In this document: positions 22,373 through 27,647 of the stretch, piece by piece | Position numbering within the stretch: the stretch's first letter is position 1 | Layout: the number at the start of each line of letters is the position of its first letter | From: Actinomycetes bacterium | GTDB lineage: Bacteria > Actinomycetota > Acidimicrobiia > Acidimicrobiales > CADCSY01 | DNA length: 27,647 nucleotides | Assembly (NCBI GenBank): GCA_025464025.1 | Contig: JAODBP010000347.1 | Coordinates: forward strand, 1-27,647 | Direction: 5' to 3' | Made by a program: the position numbers and the translations under genes | The notes under the pieces: model-generated | Databases searched by the model: none | What the model was told of the DNA's origin: nothing | Seen by the model: only the letters and a program-made list of their open reading frames with translations

Positions 22373-22402
22373 ATGAGCTCCACCAGTGGGTCCACCCGAT
22401 GA
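22373..22402 (+). CDS. Possible nine-codon leader peptide (MSSTSGSTR)
   Basis: This ORF has ATG at 22373, a purine-rich AGGG ten bases upstream, and TGA at 22400-22402 that overlaps the ATG of the tandem-HTH gene as ATGA. The HTH gene has no good ribosome-binding site of its own, so it could be translated by coupling to this peptide. Ser and Thr make up most of it; no run of one amino acid suggests classical attenuation. It is an inference from arrangement and could be chance. Confidence 0.35.
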   Translation: MSSTSGSTR

Positions 22403-22734
22403 CCGACTCGACGAGGCGGCCCATCGAGCGACGTGTCCTGCGCCTGGTCGGCGAAGGCCGGGACCACGACGACATCGCCCGCCGGTTCAGGCGGAGCCCC
22501 GAGATGATCGCCCGCGTCATCGAGATGTCCGACCTCCGGCCGCCCGCGGCCGCGACGCCGGAGACGGCACCGACCGTGCTGCGGCCCATCGAGCGGCGCG
22601 TCCTGCGGTGGCGTGCATCCGGCGCCGACCACGACGAGATCGGCGCCCGCTTCCGCCGCAGCGCCGGGCACATCCGCCGGGTCGAGGGCTTCGCCCGCGG
22701 GAAGCTGGCCGCGGCCGACGAGCCCGATGGCTGA
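22399..22734 (+). CDS. Small protein with two tandem helix-turn-helix-like repeats
   Basis: The 111-residue protein is an internal duplication. Residues 7-44 and 62-99 both read RPIERRVLR, then a variable turn, DHD(D/E)I, (A/G)xRFRRS and a final helix, joined by a Pro/Ala linker. Each repeat looks like a region-4/LuxR-type helix-turn-helix (Glu-Arg-Arg-Val-Leu, then Asp-x-Ile, then the Arg-rich recognition helix RFRRS). The repeats are also similar in DNA (near 22417 and 22582). It is very basic and probably binds DNA, but lacks any sensor domain. It overlaps the next gene, a membrane protein, by eight bases, which suggests joint function. No named family was recognised with certainty. Confidence 0.75.
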   Translation: MTDSTRRPIERRVLRLVGEGRDHDDIARRFRRSPEMIARVIEMSDLRPPAAATPETAPTVLRPIERRVLRWRASGADHDEIGARFRRSAGHIRRVEGFARGKLAAADEPDG

Positions 22735-23379
22735 GCTGGTCGCCACCGCTCCCGTCGAGCACTCCCGCCGCTCCGTCACGGCCGCCGTCCTGCGCCGCTG
22801 CGGGCCGCACGTGCTCGAGGCGACCGTCGTGCCCACCACGCTGTTCTACGCCGGCCTCCTCACCGGCGGCCTGGTGGCCGCGTACGTCGGCGCCGCCGGC
22901 TGGACCTACGCCGCCCTCGGGCGCCGGTTGGCCCGCCGCCGGGGCGTCCCGCCGATCCTCGTGCTCGGCGTGATCGGCATCACCATCCGCACGATCGTGG
23001 CCATCCTGAGCCACAGCTCGTTCGTGTACTTCTTCCAGCCCGTGCTCGGCACGGTCGCCATGGCCGGCGTGTTCCTGGCCTCCGTCGTCGCCGGCCGCCC
23101 GCTCATCGGGCGCCTGGCCGGTGAGTTCTGGCCGATCACGGTGGAGGAGGCCGCCCGCCCCGCCGTGTGCCACCTCTTTCGCCGGCTCACCCTGCTGTGG
23201 GCCGCCGTGCACCTGGCCTCGGCCACCCTCACGCTGTCGCTGCTGCTGTCGCTGCCGGTGTGGCTGTTCCTCGCCGTGAAGCAGGTGGCCGGCCTGGCCC
23301 TGATGGTGGTGGCCGTCTTCGTCACCATCACCATGTCGCTGCGCACCGCCCGGTGCGAGGGCATGGCGCTGCGCCCGAC

Positions 23380-23383
<4 letters not shown>
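22727..23383 (+). CDS. Polytopic membrane protein, VC0807/DUF3159-like
   Basis: The 218-residue protein has about five or six hydrophobic segments. Recognisable parts are VVPTTLFYAGLLTGGLVAAYVGA, an Arg-rich cytoplasmic loop (GRRLARRRG), and VVAGRPLIGRLAGEFWPI, which resembles the conserved GRPLI region in VC0807/DUF3159-type integral membrane proteins. The function of these families is unknown. ATG 22727 overlaps the end of the tandem-HTH gene, so the two are translated together. The TAG stop shares the four bases CTAG (23380-23383) with the stop of the convergent nitrilase gene. Confidence 0.75.
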
Positions 23384-25274
<1,891 letters not shown>

Positions 25275-25280
25275 CGGGTG

Positions 25281-25286
25281 AGGCTA
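25281..25286 (-). promoter_or_regulatory. Probable -10 element of the aminotransferase gene (TAGCCT)
   Basis: TAGCCT reads on the minus strand from 25286 to 25281, followed by six bases and then the GTG at 25274. The same hexamer precedes the fetA-like gene. The whole divergent gap to maf is only 32 bases. Confidence 0.5.
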
Positions 25287-25306
25287 CCGACGACCCGCCT
25301 GCCAGC

Positions 25307-25906
25307 ATGGTGGTGATGTCCCGCCGACTCGTGCTCGCGTCCGCCTCCGCCGCCCGCCTCCGCCTGCTCCAGGCCGCCGGCCTCGACCCCGAGGTCGTGG
25401 TCAGCGGGATCGACGAGTCGCTCGTCACCGGGCTCCAGTCCGACGAGCTGGCGCGGGAGCTGGCCGTGGCCAAGGCCATGGCCGTCGCCGGCCGCGAGGC
25501 CGACGCCCTGGTGCTCGGCTGCGATTCGGTGCTCGACGTCGACGGCGTGCCCTACGGCAAGCCGGCCGACGCCGCCGAAGCCATCGACCGCTGGCACACC
25601 ATGCGGGGACGGTCGGGCACGCTCGTCACCGGGCACTGCATCTGCGACTCCCGCACCGGGATGGTGGCGGAGGCCGTCATCGGCACGCTGGTGTGGTTCG
25701 GCCGCCCCACCGACGAGGAGATCGAGGCCTACGTCGCCTCCGGCGAGCCGCTCGGGGTGGCCGGCGGGTTCACCCTCGACGGCCGCTCGGCCCCGTTCAT
25801 CGAGGGCATCGACGGCGACCCCGGCAACGTGATCGGGGTGTCGCTGCCGCTGGTGCGCGACCTGCTGGCCGAGCACGGCGTCAGGATCACCGACCTGTGG
25901 CGCTGA
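25307..25906 (+). CDS. maf: Maf-family nucleotide pyrophosphatase
   Basis: The 199-residue protein follows the Maf pattern: RLVLASASAARLRLLQ near the start, VVSGIDES, GCDSVLDVDGVPYGKPADAAEA in the centre, MRGRSGTLVTGHC, and YVASGEPLGVAGGFTLDG to IDGDPGNVIGVSLPLV. Maf proteins hydrolyse non-canonical or canonical nucleoside triphosphates to monophosphates, a house-cleaning role once linked to septum formation. ATG 25307 and ATG 25316 are both possible; the second starts MSRRLVLAS, closer to the family. The gene is divergent from the aminotransferase and overlaps dusB by ten bases. Confidence 0.92.
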   Translation: MVVMSRRLVLASASAARLRLLQAAGLDPEVVVSGIDESLVTGLQSDELARELAVAKAMAVAGREADALVLGCDSVLDVDGVPYGKPADAAEAIDRWHTMRGRSGTLVTGHCICDSRTGMVAEAVIGTLVWFGRPTDEEIEAYVASGEPLGVAGGFTLDGRSAPFIEGIDGDPGNVIGVSLPLVRDLLAEHGVRITDLWR

Positions 25907-27012
25907 GGTTCGGCCGGCTCGAGGTCGACCCGCCCGTCGTGCTCGCGCCGATGGCGGGCGTGACCAACGCGCCCTTCCGCCGGCTGTGCCGCCGCTACGG
26001 CGCCGGCCTCTACGTGAGCGAGATGGTCACGGCGCGCGCCCTCGTCGAGCGCAACGAGCGGACCCAGCGGATGGTCCACTTCGACGACGACGAGCAGCCC
26101 CGCAGCGTGCAGCTCTACGGCGTGAACCCGGTGGTGATGGGCGAGGCCGTCCGGATGCTCGTCGACGAGGTGGACGTCGACCACATCGACATGAACTTCG
26201 GCTGCCCAGCGGCCAAGGTCACCCGCCGCGGGGGTGGCGCGGCGCTGCCCGTGCACCACGTGCTCTTCCGGTCGATCGTGCGGGCCGCGGTGCACGCCGC
26301 CGGTGACGTGCCGGTCACCGTGAAGCTGCGTATGGGCGTCGACGACGACCACCTGAACTTCCTCGACTCGGGCCGGGCCGCCGAGGACGAGGGCGCCGCC
26401 GCCGTGGCCCTCCACGCCCGCACGGCCGAGCAGCTCTACTCGGGCGACGCCCGTTGGCCGGCCATCACGGCCCTCAAGCAGGCCGTCACCTCGATCCCGG
26501 TCCTGGGCAACGGCGACATCTGGGAAGCCCACGACGCGCTGCGCATGATGGAGGAGACGGGCTGCGACGGTGTCGTCGTCGGTCGCGGCTGCCTGGGGCG
26601 GCCCTGGCTGTTCCGCGACCTCGCCGCCGCCTTCGCCGGCGCGCCGGTGCCCGCCGCGCCCGACCTCGGCGAGGTCATGGACACCATGCGCCTGCATCTG
26701 CAGCTCCTCGTCGAGCTGGCTGGTGAGGACGTCGCCACGCGCGACTTCCGCAAGCACACCTCGTGGTACATGACCGGCTTCCCGGTCGGGGCCGAGCGCC
26801 GCCGCCGCCTCTCGCAGCTCGCGTCGGCCGCCGAGCTGGACCAGCTCCTCGCCGATCTCGATCCGGCCATGCCGTTCCCGCCCGAGGCCCACCGGCTCAA
26901 GCGGGGCCACACCCGCGGCCCGCGGCCCGTCGCGTTGCCGGACCGGTGGCGGGAGACCGCCGACGATCCGACGCCGCCCCACGGCGCCGAGCTGCTCGTC
27001 TCGGGCGGCTGA
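25897..27012 (+). CDS. dusB: tRNA-dihydrouridine synthase (DusB-like)
   Basis: The 371-residue protein has a TIM-barrel start with VVLAPMAGVTNAPFRRLCRRYGA, then SEMVTARAL, VQLYG, HIDMNFGCPAAKVTRRGGGAAL with the conserved Cys103 of GCP, VTVKLRMG, ALHARTAEQLYSG and PVLGNGDIW, followed by VVVGRGCLGRPWLF. This is the FMN-dependent Dus family, which reduces uridines in the tRNA D-loop using NADPH. GTG 25897 is chosen because it gives the family start (LRFGRLEVDPPVVLAPM) and overlaps maf; no ATG is available nearby. The C-terminal helical tRNA-binding part is present (RDFRKHTSWYMTGFP). Confidence 0.93.
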   Translation: MALRFGRLEVDPPVVLAPMAGVTNAPFRRLCRRYGAGLYVSEMVTARALVERNERTQRMVHFDDDEQPRSVQLYGVNPVVMGEAVRMLVDEVDVDHIDMNFGCPAAKVTRRGGGAALPVHHVLFRSIVRAAVHAAGDVPVTVKLRMGVDDDHLNFLDSGRAAEDEGAAAVALHARTAEQLYSGDARWPAITALKQAVTSIPVLGNGDIWEAHDALRMMEETGCDGVVVGRGCLGRPWLFRDLAAAFAGAPVPAAPDLGEVMDTMRLHLQLLVELAGEDVATRDFRKHTSWYMTGFPVGAERRRRLSQLASAAELDQLLADLDPAMPFPPEAHRLKRGHTRGPRPVALPDRWRETADDPTPPHGAELLVSGG

Positions 27013-27060
27013 AGGACAACCGAGTGGCTCGCGCCGCCCCTGTGGGCGACGCTGGTCGCC

Positions 27061-27647
27061 ATGTCCTCTGATCTGGCCGTGGACGCGCGCGGCATCGGCA
27101 AGCGCTACGGCGACCGCTGGGTGCTGCGCGACGTCGACCTGCAGGTCCCGTCCGGCTCCGTCCTCGGCCTGCTCGGGCCGAACGGCGCGGGCAAGACGAC
27201 AGCCGTGCGCATCCTCACCACCCTCCTTCGCCCGGACGAGGGCACCGCCTTCGTCGCCGGCCTCGACGTCGTCCGCGACGCCGAGCAGGTGCGCTCGCAC
27301 TTCGGCCTGGCCGGCCAGCAGGCATCCGTCGACGACCTCCTCAGCGGCTTCGCCAACCTCGAGATGGTCGGGCGGCTGTCCCGCCTCGGGCGCACACGAG
27401 CGCGCCAGCGGGCCGAGGAGCTGCTCGAGCGCTTCGAGCTGGTGGAGTCCGGCCGCCGCCTCGTGCGCACCTACTCGGGCGGCATGCGCCGGCGCCTCGA
27501 CCTCGCCGCCAGCCTCGTCGCCGCGCCGCCCGTCCTCTTCCTCGACGAGCCGACCACCGGGCTCGACCCCCACAGTCGCAACGAGCTGTGGACCGTCCTG
27601 CGCGAGCTGGTCACCGACGGCACCACCCTCCTCCTGACCACGCAGTA
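27061..27647 (+). CDS. DrrA-like ABC transporter ATP-binding protein (3' truncated by window)
   Basis: The frame opens with ATG at 27061 and runs to the window edge (about 195 codons). It shows Walker A GPNGAGKTT, the segment GQQASVDDLLSGFANLEMVGRLSRLGR typical of the daunorubicin-resistance (DrrA) subgroup, signature YSGGMRRRLDLAASL and Walker B LFLDEPTTGLDPHSR. The final residues approach the switch region (LLLTTQ). Such ATPases pair with an ABC-2 type permease, expected just downstream, and export drugs or lipids. It begins 48 bases after dusB with no strong ribosome-binding site and may be in the same transcript. Confidence 0.9.
   Translation, partial: MSSDLAVDARGIGKRYGDRWVLRDVDLQVPSGSVLGLLGPNGAGKTTAVRILTTLLRPDEGTAFVAGLDVVRDAEQVRSHFGLAGQQASVDDLLSGFANLEMVGRLSRLGRTRARQRAEELLERFELVESGRRLVRTYSGGMRRRLDLAASLVAAPPVLFLDEPTTGLDPHSRNELWTVLRELVTDGTTLLLTTQ

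Overview
The window is very GC-rich, densely packed actinobacterial chromosome. Several traits point to an Acidimicrobiia-type (Ilumatobacter/Iamia-like) organism, though this is inference from style, not a database match. These traits are Thr-rich 'TTTT' linkers in exported proteins, 'GYWLVA.DGG.FAFGDA' repeats on a secreted M23 peptidase, a tandem-HTH mini-protein, GTG/TTG starts, and stop-start overlaps of the ATGA/GTGA/TTGA type. No phage genes, transposases, rRNA or CRISPR arrays were seen. No intergenic stretch exceeds about 170 bases.

Layout. 1-4750: a 5'-truncated molybdenum hydroxylase large subunit, an acyl-CoA ligase and a DMT exporter (catabolic and transport genes). 4784-8122: a large exported delta-60 repeat protein with two C-terminal NPCBM modules; the second module is cut by an in-frame TAA. 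8141-11265: a TauD-like dioxygenase, then the selenocysteine decoding pair selC (minus) and selB (plus) reading away from one shared promoter core, then a PPOX-fold protein. 11283-13597: a methyltransferase and a small unknown gene on the minus strand, divergent from a TPP-riboswitch-controlled cytX-type transporter. 13653-16464: a patatin-like lipase, a 40-base palindrome, a secreted M23/repeat protein and a GtrA-like membrane protein. 16530-20933: a plus-strand run of tesB, a PQQ-type sugar dehydrogenase lipoprotein, a lytic transglycosylase lipoprotein and a FetAB-like ABC transporter. 20935-22230: thioredoxin and a secreted SGNH hydrolase, divergent. 22246-23383: a structured leader, a nine-codon leader ORF, the tandem-HTH protein and a membrane protein. 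23380-25274 (minus): a transaminase coupled to an omega-amidase-type nitrilase. 25307-27647: Maf, DusB and the start of a DrrA-like ABC ATPase.

How the parts work together. selC plus selB show that this genome can decode UGA as selenocysteine; selA, selD and any selenoprotein lie outside the window. The riboswitch ties uptake of a thiamine precursor to TPP level. The transaminase/omega-amidase pair fits the glutamine-transaminase route of keto-acid salvage. Many gene starts without a Shine-Dalgarno sequence have a TAnnnT hexamer 6-8 bases upstream, which suggests widespread leaderless transcription. At two loci one AT-rich core appears to supply the -10 element for both divergent genes.

Strongest leads: the shared selC/selB promoter core; the unique TAA inside the second NPCBM module; the hairpin/leader-peptide arrangement before the tandem-HTH gene; and the compact TPP riboswitch with an overlapping divergent promoter.
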